64,000 nt of DNA. Origin: Notospermus geniculatus. Taxonomy: Eukaryota > Nemertea > Pilidiophora > Heteronemertea > Lineidae. The position numbers were made by a program, and so were the translations under genes. The notes under the pieces are model-generated. The model was not told the origin of the DNA. It searched no databases and was given only the letters and a program-made list of their open reading frames with translations. Positions 13,131 to 22,554 of this stretch are shown piece by piece (within the stretch, counting starts at the first letter, position 1; every line of letters begins with the position of its first letter). The DNA lies in assembly GCA_002633025.1 (NCBI GenBank), contig NMRB01000221.1, positions 382,640-446,639 on the forward strand, given 5' to 3'.

Positions 13131-13499
13131 TCACCATACTCTTAACTGAACAAATGGCACTAGGCCTGTACAGCGCTTACCATACAGCGCTTACCATATT
13201 GGTCACCAAACGAGATGAAGGCAGTCCTACATGTATACCCACTGTCGAGTGATAAAACCCCTAAAATGTTTTGTCGACAGGTGTGACCTATTGATTAGGA
13301 ATAGCCACTTGATGGTGAAAAGAGTCGCTTCGAGTGTCCCACTACCCATTTGGCACGAACCAATTGGACACTCTTCTGAATATTCCTTGTACTAGTGGTG
13401 GTGTTTATTCAGCGTCCATATTTGTGATACGAACTGATACCTGTGAAAGAAAGGGGGCCAAGTCATCAGATTCAAAATTCACGACATCTGCAAAAAGAC
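13131..13499 (+). promoter_or_regulatory. Conserved upstream/5' UTR region of gene 1
   Basis: From about 13196 this aligns by eye with 50340-50666 upstream of gene 3. Shared words include TCGAGTGATA, GATTAGGAATA, TTCGAGTGTCCC and ACGAACTGATACCTGTG. The region ends at the shared start codon context. It probably contains the promoter and 5' UTR. No clear TATA box is visible. Confidence 0.5.
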
Positions 13500-13751
13500 A
13501 TGGCTGATAACGTCTGCCTGGTGACGAAAAGTGGCAGGAACGGAAAGAGCGTTCTTAGGATGGTTCGAATCCTCTATCTCCTGATATTTCTGGCAGTATG
13601 TTTTCTTGAGGGTGTTAAAGCAGCGAAGCAGCCCAGATTGCTCACAAGGGATGAGGCACAAGGAGTCCTCGATGAGCATAATAACTTGAGAGCTGTTGTC
13701 GCTCTTGGGAAACGGAAGGGACAACCGACTGCAGCAAATATGATTGCCTTG
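13500..13751 (+). CDS. Gene 1 exon 1: signal peptide and CAP N-terminus
   Basis: It encodes a signal segment (RILYLLIFLAVCF) and the first CAP helix (LDEHNNLRAVV). The donor GTAAGC follows in phase 0. The upstream ATG at 13500 is conserved in gene 3; the ATG at 13560 is the alternative. Confidence 0.8.
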
Positions 13752-16700
13752 GTAAGCCGTTTATCTTTCTTTATGAAACCGACCCTAGTGGACACCTTTG
13801 CCAGCCTCTGTCAGCAGGGTTAAGCCTAGTTTATACTTCGACGCACGACCATCGCCGGCGACCGACGCGCGTTCTTGCGTTCGACGCCGACCCCGTCGTA
13901 CGATTTGGTCGGCGTCCGATCGCGAGGCTGTTAAATACTTGAGTCGTTTCATAACGGGTCGCCGTCGCTCAAGTATAAACTAGGCTTTAGACTGAACCCA
14001 AAATTTATAAGTCTCGCTTATATATTTTTGACTGAACCCAGGTTTAGGACCCTTAGGTACCCGGCTTTCAGAAAAGACTTATGTTGCCAAAAATCTTTTG
14101 CGGATACAGTTGCTAGGACGTTTCGAATATTGAGAACTGACTTCATCAAAGGTATCAATGCAAAAATTTCACATGTAAAACAGAATATATGGCCAGTCAA
14201 CACGATCATACATTTGTTCAAAACATCATCATACATTTGTATGAACATCATCATACATTTGTATGATAATGTATGATGATGTCCATGCTTGTGGATTTCC
14301 GTCTACACAATGCAGCTAAAATTTTGAACATCATCATATGTCATCATACATTGTTCAAAACAGCATCATAAACTTGTATGATGATGTTCAAGTTTGTTGT
14401 GGATTTCGATCTACAGTCCAACATCCATGGACATTTGTATGATGAAGTATGATGGAGAAAGGATAATGTTGGATGCTGTTCAAGTTTGTTGGAAAAACCG
14501 TCCACACGATCATACATTTGTCCATGAACATCATCATACAATTTTTTTGGGATGTTGTGCATTTGTTGGCAAGATAAAACATGCAGCTAAAAATTTGAAC
14601 ATCATCATGCATGTTCAAGTTTGTTCTGAAAATAGTCCACACGATCATACATTTGTCCATGAACATCATCGCACAGATGTATGATGATGTTTTGAACAAA
14701 TGTATGATCGTGTAGACGGGCCTTAAAAATTTGAACATCATCATACATGTTGGTTGTTGTTCACGTTTTTTGGAAAAACAGCCTACACAATCAAATATCT
14801 GTCCATGAACAACATCATACAAATGTATGATGATGTTTTGAACAAATGTATGATCGTGTGGACAGGCCTTNATGTTAAAGCAGCGAAGCAGCCCAGATTG
14901 CTCACAAGGGATGAGGCACAAGGAGTCCTCGATGAGCATAATAACTTGAGAGCTGTTGTCGCTCTTGGGAAACGGAAGGGACAACCGACTGCAGCAAATA
15001 TGATTGCCTTGGTAAGCCGTTTATCTTTCTTTATGAAACCGACCCTCGTGGACACCTTTGCCAGCCTCTGTCAGCAGGGTTAAGCCTAGTTTATATTTCG
15101 ACGCACGACCATCGCCGGCGACCGACGCGCGTTCTTGCGTTCGCCGCCGACCCCGTCGTACGATTTGGTCGGCGTCCGATCGCGAGGCTGTCATACATTT
15201 GTATGATGATGTTCATGGACAAATTATGATCGGTGTGGACCGTTTTCCCAACAAACTTGAATAGCATCCAACACGTATGATGATGTTCAAACTTTTAGCT
15301 GCATTGTGTAGACGGAAATCCACAACTAGCTTGGACATCATCATACATCATCATACAAATGTATGCATCATCATACAAATGTATGATGATGTTTTGAACA
15401 AATGTATGATCGTGTAGACGGGCCTTAATAATAACCCTTTTCGAGTAGGGCCAACTCTTAATTCCCAACCCCGTATGGTCCTGGCTTGGTTGCCAACTCC
15501 GAATGGTGCTGGCTGGGTTCGGACACAAGATTCTCAACCCGAACGGTCCTGGCTGGGTTCGCCCACATGTGTCAGCCCAGTGTTTCGGAAAAACGCGTTA
15601 TTATTGCGTTTTTTGTCAGTTTTATGAAACTGTACTCTGACTTCTACCTTATCCTGATTTCATTTTTTGTTCGGAAATCTATCAAGATTCTGTCCGCCAT
15701 GCTTTCGCCAGCCTTCACATTAGTCTGTTGACAGCTCATGATACTAGTCGTTAGCGAACAGACGGCACAGAAAGTCCGATTAGTGCTACCGGCGCTTATC
15801 GCCAGTTAAGCCCCTCGTCACATATCCACTCCGGGGCCCGTACGGCGAGTAAAAACAGACATTTTGGCCACCACTCTATATAAACGACGGTGTCTAGGCC
15901 TGCTTGTCCTGTTTTATTTGCATCCCGGTTTTCTTCTCCAGGAGTGGGATGACCGACTGGTTAGGCTTGCCCAAGCTTGGTCTGACAGGTGCGAGCAGAT
16001 GCCGAAACATAGCCCTGATAAACATCGTGCGGTCAGTCCATTTGCATTTGTTGGAGAGATTGTAACTATAAGCACCGAGTTGAACCCGGCAAAGTAAGTC
16101 TGACATTCTTGTATCTCATTGGTGCTGAAGTGGTTATTGTCGCCATGGATGTTAACATTAGGGCCGTTTAGACGACAGGCAAAAATTCGCATGTGATCCG
16201 ATCAAATCCGATTGTGGTTCAAAACTCTTGCGTGTAAACGCTACCCAGTGCGGTCCAATGTGGATTTAAAATGGTCCCGAATCCACATTGGACCGCATTG
16301 AACCACATACGACCACATTCAAATCTCGTCTAAACACAAATGAGACCCGATGCGGGTCGATCGGATCCAATCGGATTGAATCTGAATGTGTTTTTTCGGC
16401 TTGTCGTCCAAACGGCCCCTTTATGCACTGTTAAAAATATCTGTAAATTTACAGCAGAATTTTCACTGCAAGGTTGCTGTAAAATTCATTTCACTGCAAA
16501 CTTGTTTTTTTTCACTGGAATTTAACAGCAAGATTACAGTTTCTCAGTTTTAAAGACAGCATTTTTGTTGTAGAATTCATACAATTTTGCTGTCAAAATA
16601 CAGAAAAGTGCTGTGTTACTCTACTGCCAACAAAGTGCTGTCAGCATTTTTAACAGTGTGTGCATGTGAAGTTTTGGCCCGATCGGGCATCCAATATGGC

Positions 16701-19700
16701 CACCAGCAGGTGGCATACATGTAACCCAACAGTCATTGAAGTCCTGCAACTTGGGAATGATTTGACCCAGATTGCTCATAACTGACATGAACCTCTCTCT
16801 GTCATAACACTATATGTATGTCCAAACGGGTGAGCACATGGTCCATGGACCATTTCATTTTCAGGGATGTGGACGACTGGTATCGGCTAGGGGCAGCCGA
16901 TCCCCACTTTACGCAAATAGCATGGGCCAAAACGAAGTTCGTCGGCTGCGGGCAGAATGACTGTAAGAAAAAGGGAGCGGTGGCGGGTACATTCGTTTGC
17001 AACTATGCACCAGGGTAGGTGAAGCCCTTGATGGGCGAACAGCTGATTCATTGTTTATGATTATTCTTGTTCTCCGAATTTGTTTGGTGATGACCACCGG
17101 ACATGTACATGTAAATCAGTCTTGTTGCTAGACAAAACTTGCTGTCCGCCATTCCCGACATCTTTGTCTTCAGAGTGACTAGTTTTGGTCATCAGAGGGA
17201 TAGACAGTGTCTGTAGGATGTGTTGACGTGCCAGGGTGCATTTGACAAATCTGTCAACAAAAGTCGAATCTATATATGGGGTTGCAACTTGTTTTCCCTT
17301 GCTGGTGTCTGCTATTAAAAAGGGGCTCGGCTGTTCACTTTCGGAACCATTTTCCCAACTAAATTTTCATCATGTTGCAAATTGATTGATTTTCACGAAA
17401 ACTTCAGGTGTATTAGGCCTACCTAGGTGAACTACACAATGACATGAGAAAAATATGACGTTGGCTTCATTAATTAGGAAAACAAAGGACTTTCACAAAA
17501 TGTTTGGAATGCATCGTCTGTCAGTGCTGAGTGGCTGAGAAATTTTGTCAGTGCTGAGTGGAATACAAATTTTGTAGTCTCTGAAACTTTGACCTGGCTG
17601 TGGAAGGCTGATTGTCTTTAAGGCCGTATCTAGAAGGGCATGGTGAGTCATTGTGTTTGACACGTAGTTGTACATGTATATGATGTCAGAATTTTCGCTT
17701 GAGTTTGGTAGAATCTGCCGTTTTCTCATAAAGATTCCATTGGTTACAGGGCGAATACGGAGGGTAAGGCACCAGCATACGAAAAAGGGAAACCATGTTC
17801 AAAATGTCCTCAAGGATATGCTTTTTGTTTGGGAGGAGCATTGTGTGGTATGTGTAGCTAAAATTCACAGGTATATGAATAAAGTCATACAATGTTTGTA
17901 TATACGAACTCACATGTACAAGTGGATTTATGTGAAAAAAAATGTTGTAGAATCTTGATACATGTATGTACTCTCCTGATGTACCATTGACCTTCTACAT
18001 TTCTGAACGGATGTTTAATCTTCGTGATTAATTCCAGCATCCTCGAGGACGTGTGGTAAAAAAGGGAACAAATGTAGTAAGTCACCATGCTCCTTTCCTT
18101 TTTTATTGCAAAACTATCTTGCTGATAGAAAGAGTGATTAGGCGAGGATAAATCCCCCCCCTTACATGTATAAGAATCGTAGTATGTTTGATAAAGAACT
18201 GACCAACTCCGCACCTGTCCTACAGACTTCATCGTGACAGTATACAGCACGAAAGGCATGGGCGGTTGGCCTTCACCGACTCACTTTGTCCAACCACGGA
18301 AGAGTTTGGATATGATACGTGGTTCTGATATTTTACGCCAAGATTTAAACTTTTTACTCCACGGTTAAAATTCGTTAAATAGAAATTAAAAATAAGTGAT
18401 AGGAAACATTGGTTGGTAATACAAATTAGCAATAGCATAGCGAGGTTCAATGTAAATTTACTTCAAAACTACTGTGAACATGTACATGTATATGTAATAA
18501 TAATAGAAATTTGTGTATCGTCCTTTAGCTTGTACTATTACGGCTTGTAAGAACGGCGGCCAACTGGACAAGTCAGCTTGTTTTTGCAAGTGTGCCGAGG
18601 GTTTTTCTGGGCGTGAGTGCGAAGGTACGTCTGCAGGGTAGATTACTGTAATGGTGAATATAAAGGCAACGCGATCTCCGCGTGCATGGCACGGCATTGT
18701 TGGGGATAAACTGAAGTATCACCAAAAGACGGCAATCAAGAGCTCTATTACATACAACAGAGCCGACGCCACCGTCCGTCACGATGCTGATTGGCTGAAA
18801 TATATCGAGCATGTCGGGAGGCACAATGGCTGGTAGGATCATCCGTCCATGAAATCAGCATCCTATGGGTGAACTGATGACTAGGCCTAATATCTCAACT
18901 TGGAGGCCATTTTATGTTCTTAAATTTTCATTTCAGAGCCTTGTAAAGATAAGTCGAATTGTGGTATGTTGTTTGTTGAGCACTTCAATTACAAGAGGCT
19001 TAAGACATTCAAGCAGAATTATGACAATCCGTTGCAGCGAAATTTGAGCAGGGTAATCAATGGAAACCTGGCCGCCTCTATTGTCATCTCCGAGGTTGCA
19101 GGTTTGATCTCGGTCGGCACCCGTTCTTAAGATACATGTAATAGTGAATGAACTTTCTTCAAAAACACATGTTTCTCTGGACACTCCGTTTTCATCCTGG
19201 TGTCGCTCAGCATTGTCTTTAGGGCTGATAATGCCATACCGGTATGTTCGTATGTAAATATACATGTACATGTAGGCCTACATGAATACATGCATTTACC
19301 TTTTACCTCACCGTACTATTACAGTATACAAAGATGACGCAACTTACAACAAAGACAAGGTGTTTTCAAATACGCCCATTGCGAAGGAACCACGTAAGTG
19401 CACAATATTTACATGTAGAAAATATGGGTCATATGAATAAAGTGTAGGCCTAAATGCTTTTACTTGAATCTTGCAATACAAATGCACTGGACAATGCTGT
19501 ACAAATCTGAAGTAAACGCACTTGCTAATTTTTATTCATAACTATGGCCCAATGACACAATAGACTACCGGGGGCGGGGGGGGGGCTGAAAAATTCACCC
19601 ACTGAGTTTATATTAGACCCTCCATGGTAAACCGTTGGGTTACTTTGTAGCTCAGTTGGGTTTTTACGTCCCAGAATGTGAGTTACTGTATGAAAAAATT

Positions 19701-20448
19701 GAAACAAGGAATTGGGTCAACTTGACCCTGAGTTTAAGTTTCGATTATATTGGCCCAGTCTTGTTTTGACCCATCAGGGAGAGTGAAATGTCTTTCATAT
19801 AGGCAAAAATTGATGTACAGAAGGGTCACTGGTTCAGGTGCATCAAAACAATGGACAGCCGCTTGTGTCGCATCCTGAAGAAATCAAATCCTCTCAACAT
19901 CGGTCACTTTCTCGCTCTCACGAGGCCCTGGACAAACCGACCGCGTTCTGTGGAGTATGGCCATGACGTCAAGATAGCTTTTTCAAATAGGCCTACTCCA
20001 CTGCGCGCATATGAAACTAATAAGTTATTTAAAGGGAGACTCCACTCATTGTGTGAAATTTTGAATTTTTGAAATATCGTTAATACATGTACATTCAAAT
20101 TCATTTATATCTGCAACACACGTCATTTTTTTTAAATCAGCAAACTGATCATTTTAAGTATTTTAATTGGATCCCAAGGGGACCATTGCATAGCATACAT
20201 GATGTCATGTATGCTCAATGCATATTTATGAAGGTACAACCAATAGGCCTAGGCATTCACAGTAATTAGCTCATTCACTACAAAGTTCGTCAGCCTATTG
20301 ACACCAGTGACATCACAATTCATGGCAACAGTCTCCATGGATTGATAAAAATTCAAAAGTTTTCAATGACTGGAGTCTCCCTTTAAAAGCCAACATGTAA
20401 ATACAGTATGACAATTTTGTTTCAGCTGCGTCAGGATTCGGGCGTTGA
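13500..20448 (+). CDS. Gene 1: reduced CAP-EGF secreted protein
   Basis: Nine GT-AG exons join to 906 nt (301 codons): 13500-13751, 15942-16093, 16865-17014, 17750-17847, 18038-18076, 18529-18624, 18937-18963, 19325-19393 and 20426-20448. Phases match at every junction. The product has a hydrophobic signal segment (residues 21-40), a CAP domain over exons 1-4, a Cys-rich hinge and an EGF-like domain. It ends with a collapsed ShKT stub and a short tail. CAP proteins are secreted sterol/lipid-binding or protease-like-fold proteins; the exact role here is unknown. Against gene 3 it has lost about 12 codons in exon 3, including the region of the second CAP glutamate. It has also lost 31 codons of its ShKT exon, and it lacks the later ShKT exons. 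The start could instead be the ATG at 13560, directly before the signal peptide. The last exon is the least certain. Confidence 0.75.
13822..13987. mobile_element. MITE 'AAGCCTAGTTTATACTT'
   Basis: Inverted ends AAGCCTAGTTTATACTTCGA and its complement bound a 166-bp GC-rich element in intron 1 of gene 1, with possible TTA/TA target duplication. A partial copy follows the exon-1 duplicate (15082-15191), and a reverse copy lies in the mosaic at 7746-7860. Confidence 0.75.
14199..14870. mobile_element. CATCATCATACA foldback element array (left block)
   Basis: Many copies of CATCATACATTTGTATGATG-type palindromes in both orientations are interleaved with segments such as CAGCTAAAATTTGAACATC. The block ends GTGTGGACAGGCCTT at an N. 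The same family forms 15190-15428 and 45343-45934. I see no open frame for a transposase. It is probably nested or tandem copies of a non-autonomous TIR element. Confidence 0.75.
14871..14871. other. Assembly join (single N)
   Basis: A single N separates the CATCATCATACA block from a near-identical second copy of exon 1 sequence. It marks a contig join rather than sequence. Confidence 0.9.
14872..15011 (+). pseudogene. Duplicate of the 3' part of gene 1 exon 1
   Basis: 14872-15191 matches 13612-13930 with about three differences in 320 bases, including the GTAAGC donor at 15012. It lacks the signal peptide half and starts immediately after an N. It may be a redundant allele placed in the scaffold, or a genuine partial duplication. 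It could splice in phase to exon 2, but it has no start codon of its own. Confidence 0.75.
15190..15428. mobile_element. CATCATCATACA element (inserted in a MITE)
   Basis: It interrupts the AAGCCTAG MITE copy at GCGAGGCTGT and ends GTAGACGGGCCTTAA. Its palindromic CATCATCATACAAATGTATG units match the blocks at 14199-14870 and 45343-45934. Confidence 0.7.
15942..16093 (+). CDS. Gene 1 exon 2: CAP core
   Basis: The acceptor TTCTTCTCCAG precedes EWDDRLVRLAQAWSDRC. The CAP signature GEN is GEI here (in VGEIVTIS), keeping the Glu. The donor GTAAGT follows in phase 2. Confidence 0.85.
16160..16420. mobile_element. TIR element 'GGGCCGTTTAGACGACAGGC'
   Basis: Its ends GGGCCGTTTAGACGACAGGC and GCTTGTCGTCCAAACGGCCCC are inverted, with internal repeats of the CAATCGGATTTGA type. 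It lies in intron 2 of gene 1. A fragment occurs in the mosaic at 7665-7700. Confidence 0.75.
16426..16658. mobile_element. TIR element 'CACTGTTAAAAAT'
   Basis: Ends CACTGTTAAAAAT and ATTTTTAACAGTG flank an AT-rich 230-bp interior with repeated CAGCA/TGCTG words. It directly follows the previous element. Confidence 0.7.
16865..17014 (+). CDS. Gene 1 exon 3: CAP core with HFTQ motif
   Basis: It encodes VDDWYRLGAAD, HFTQIAWAKTKFVGCGQ and VCNYAPG. It is 36 nt shorter than the matching exon of gene 3 (53741-53926). The lost segment between WY and HFTQ includes the position of the CAP WYNE glutamate and two cysteines. The length change is in frame, and phases are 2-2. Confidence 0.85.
17750..17847 (+). 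CDS. Gene 1 exon 4: CAP C-terminal/hinge
   Basis: It encodes APAYEKGKPCSKCPQGYAFC and then LGGALC, the PY..G..CS.CP.G signature that ends CAP domains. The donor GTATGT follows in phase 1. Confidence 0.85.
18038..18076 (+). CDS. Gene 1 exon 5: hinge mini-exon
   Basis: A 39-nt exon encoding SSRTCGKKGNKC lies between ATTCCAG and GTAAGT, phase 1-1. It is matched by gene 3 exon 54566-54604 with two base changes. Confidence 0.75.
18529..18624 (+). CDS. Gene 1 exon 6: EGF-like domain
   Basis: A 96-nt phase 1-1 exon encodes CTITACKNGGQL, CFCKC and GFSGREC, the six-Cys EGF pattern. It is identical at all 96 bases to gene 3 exon 55254-55349, although surrounding introns differ. Confidence 0.9.
18937..18963 (+). 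CDS. Gene 1 exon 7: collapsed ShKT exon
   Basis: Only 27 nt (EPCKDKSNC) remain of a 120-nt ShKT exon seen in gene 3 (55776-55895). Both splice sites are intact and phase 1-1 is kept. Two of six cysteines remain. Confidence 0.7.
19325..19393 (+). CDS. Gene 1 exon 8: charged linker
   Basis: It encodes YKDDATYNKDKVFSNTPIAK and then EP, phase 1-1. It is homologous to gene 3 exon 56272-56343 and, more distantly, to the minus-strand linker exons at 26266-26340 and 39804-39878. Confidence 0.75.
20033..20382. mobile_element. TTAA-flanked MITE (AGGGAGACTCCA ends), copy 1
   Basis: TTAA at 20029-20032 and at 20383-20386 flanks inverted ends AGGGAGACTCCA / TGGAGTCTCCC. TTAA duplication suggests a piggyBac-type element. 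It lies in the last intron of gene 1; the second-copy version is 33577-33931. Confidence 0.65.
20426..20448 (+). CDS. Gene 1 exon 9: possible terminal exon
   Basis: A good acceptor (ACAATTTTGTTTCAG) is followed in the required phase by ASGFGR and TGA. It makes the spliced total a multiple of three and is conserved at 33978-34000. It is short, so other 3' ends remain possible. Confidence 0.45.
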
Positions 20449-20702
20449 AGTTTTGACCTCTCCTGCAATTTAACGTACATGTACTCTCCGCATTTAAATC
20501 CAGCTTCGTTTTCCTGTAACGTTACGTGTAGCTGATTCGTTCTGTATTGTTTGCAAGGAACTTATTAAATGTGCGAACTGCTAGCGTTGACAAGCGTTGT
20601 TAGAACATATTCTTGAACTGTTAAACCAGCAGCAGCATTTGGGGAGTAGGCGATATTGCAAGCGATCTAACGGCAAGTGAGCAAAATCGGCTGTAGAAGC
20701 CA

Positions 20703-20832
20703 GGGCCCGTATAAGGTGGGATAAGGGAGGTAGAGCTTATTTCAGGTATACATGTAACTTCACGTAAAAACGTTAAGTTATACCATGGAATAAGCTCTAC
20801 CTCCCTTATTCCACCTTTATGCATACGGGCCC
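20703..20832. mobile_element. MITE 'GGGCCCGTATAAGGTGGGAT', copy 1
   Basis: Arms beginning GGGCCCGTATAAGGTGGGAT and ending CCACCTTTATGCATACGGGCCC enclose a 130-bp hairpin, with AGGGAGGTAGAGCTTATT in the stem. A second copy at 34254-34380 has lost its last few bases. Confidence 0.8.
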
Positions 20833-20834
20833 AG

Positions 20835-21374
20835 GTGTGCACTGGCAGCGATGCGTGGAATATTTTCGCCAGCGATTATCACCTGACAACAAACAATACC
20901 AAAACCGATATCGCCGAGTCTGAGGAGGCTGGCGAGAAGATCGGTGGCGATCAGATCTTCGCTTGCGATATCGCCTGGTGTGCTGGCTTTAGACTAAGAA
21001 TCCATTCACGCGAATTGACAAAGGATGGGGCATCGCACCGCTTGAAAATCGCGGAATGGATTCTTAGCGGATGGCGACCAGCGCGTATTGTACAGCCTCC
21101 TCACAACAGAATCCTATCAAGATTGGCAAACGTCCCGCAAGCCTTTGATAGCTTACAGGCGGCCGGTCATACGCCACGGAAGCAAAGGTCAAATTCGACA
21201 CAACGAATTCTATCACGGCTGTCACAGATACATATCTATAGCGACCTTTTGAGAGACGATCATGACATGGGCTACGCTCGTTTAGTTAGAGCGACGGGAT
21301 TTTATCAAATGTGGCACCATTGGTATAATATGCAATTCGTGAGAGAACCATTGATTGGGAATGGCAAATGGTGA
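20835..21374 (+). CDS. Orphan 179-codon open frame
   Basis: An open frame of unusual length for this spacer begins just after a MITE. It is Trp- and Arg-rich in places (KIAEWILSGWRPARIVQ, YQMWHHWYN) with no signal peptide, membrane span or domain I recognise. In the duplicated block (34480-35013) a codon is missing and a one-base deletion near 34784 breaks the frame into two overlapping frames. It may therefore be a decaying gene, an exon of something unrecognised, or a chance frame in a GC-richer stretch. Confidence 0.3.
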   Translation: MCTGSDAWNIFASDYHLTTNNTKTDIAESEEAGEKIGGDQIFACDIAWCAGFRLRIHSRELTKDGASHRLKIAEWILSGWRPARIVQPPHNRILSRLANVPQAFDSLQAAGHTPRKQRSNSTQRILSRLSQIHIYSDLLRDDHDMGYARLVRATGFYQMWHHWYNMQFVREPLIGNGKW

Positions 21375-22131
21375 CCGAACTGAAGGAGGTTTGCTTTAAC
21401 CTGATGCGTCAATGCATGCAGTAACTATTAATTTTCATCCAAACTAACTGTCCTCCCTTGGCACAAAGAACCAACAGGTCCCGGGTTATTTCCCAATCTG
21501 AACATTCACGTTTTTCTGCTTTTCGTTTCTTCCACCCAATACCACACACCAAATTAAAACCAAAGTCTAGTACGCCAAGAGGGCCTCCGAAGCGGTCTTA
21601 TTCTGACAAAGGATATGGTCAAAGAGCCAACCCGGCTCATGACGCCTATATGATGATGATGATGATGATGTCCCTCCAAAGTACCTTCATATTCCCAAAC
21701 CCAATGGCTGCATGGATGGTAGGCTACTTCTTGTCTTGTCAAAATAACAATGCTTTATTTTGTGCTTCGTCGCACCCGCTTCTTTTATGAGGTTCGAACT
21801 GAAACACACGCGTGACTGTGGTCTCCAGTCTCCCTGACTACCCCAGTCTATAGTAAGGTTGACAGAAAGACACCAGCCGAATGTTCACGATTTCGTCAGT
21901 AGTTCCATCTGCGAACAGTCCGACAAGCCTCGTCTGCACACGAATATCGACCATTAAAAACCAATTTTGCCAGCCGACAAATTCATTGGTTCTTGCAAAC
22001 GACTGCATGATAGTACATGTATGGATATGTAGAGTTTGGCCAAGAGACGGCGACCAGTCAGATTGAAATATCCGCAGTATACCTTTCCAACAAAGATGGC
22101 GGTCCAATAGTTCTCACCCTATGACGTCAGC
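21375..22131. other. Spacer between orphan frame and GPCR
   Basis: It contains a short ATG/GAT run at 21650-21670 and short frames only. No gene is supported. Confidence 0.35.
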
Positions 22132-22135
22132 TTAA

Positions 22136-22509
22136 AGGGAGACATGCGAAAAATATTGCCCGGCGGGCACAAGTTCTCTGAGTTGTAGCGCCGTCTGTTA
22201 ATACACGGTGACACTACGCTATATCACAGGCCCCTGTAGAGCTATAGTGAGCTTAGAACACGTATCTAACAAAAAAACACTAGTTTGTAAAAAACACACC
22301 CCGAACTCACGAATTTATGAGCTCGTGCTCGTGGTGTGTTTTTAGATACGTCTTGTGTTTTTAGATACGTTTGGTTAGAAAAGTGTTCGAAACTCACTGA
22401 TAGCTCTTCAGGCGCCTGTGATAGAGCGTAGTGTCACCGTGTATTAACAGATGGCGCTACAACTCAGACAACTTGTGCCCGCCGGGCAATATTTTTCGCA
22501 TGTCTCCCT
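22136..22509. mobile_element. TTAA-flanked MITE (AGGGAGACATGCG ends), filled site
   Basis: TTAA is present on both sides (22132-22135, 22510-22513), with inverted ends AGGGAGACATGCGAAAAATA / its complement and arms of about 100 bp. The matching place in the second block (35783-35786) is a single intact TTAA, an empty site. Another copy begins at 44656. TTAA target duplication is typical of piggyBac-type elements. Confidence 0.9.
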
Positions 22510-22554
22510 TTAATACCATTCAATGGCCGCTGGCATGCTAAGCTGGTCAGTTAA

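Noticed and set aside
14199-14870. Repeated CATCATCATACA units as a possible CRISPR-like array
   Set aside because: The units are palindromic, irregularly spaced and lack unique equal-length spacers; the genome is eukaryotic. They are transposon or satellite units.
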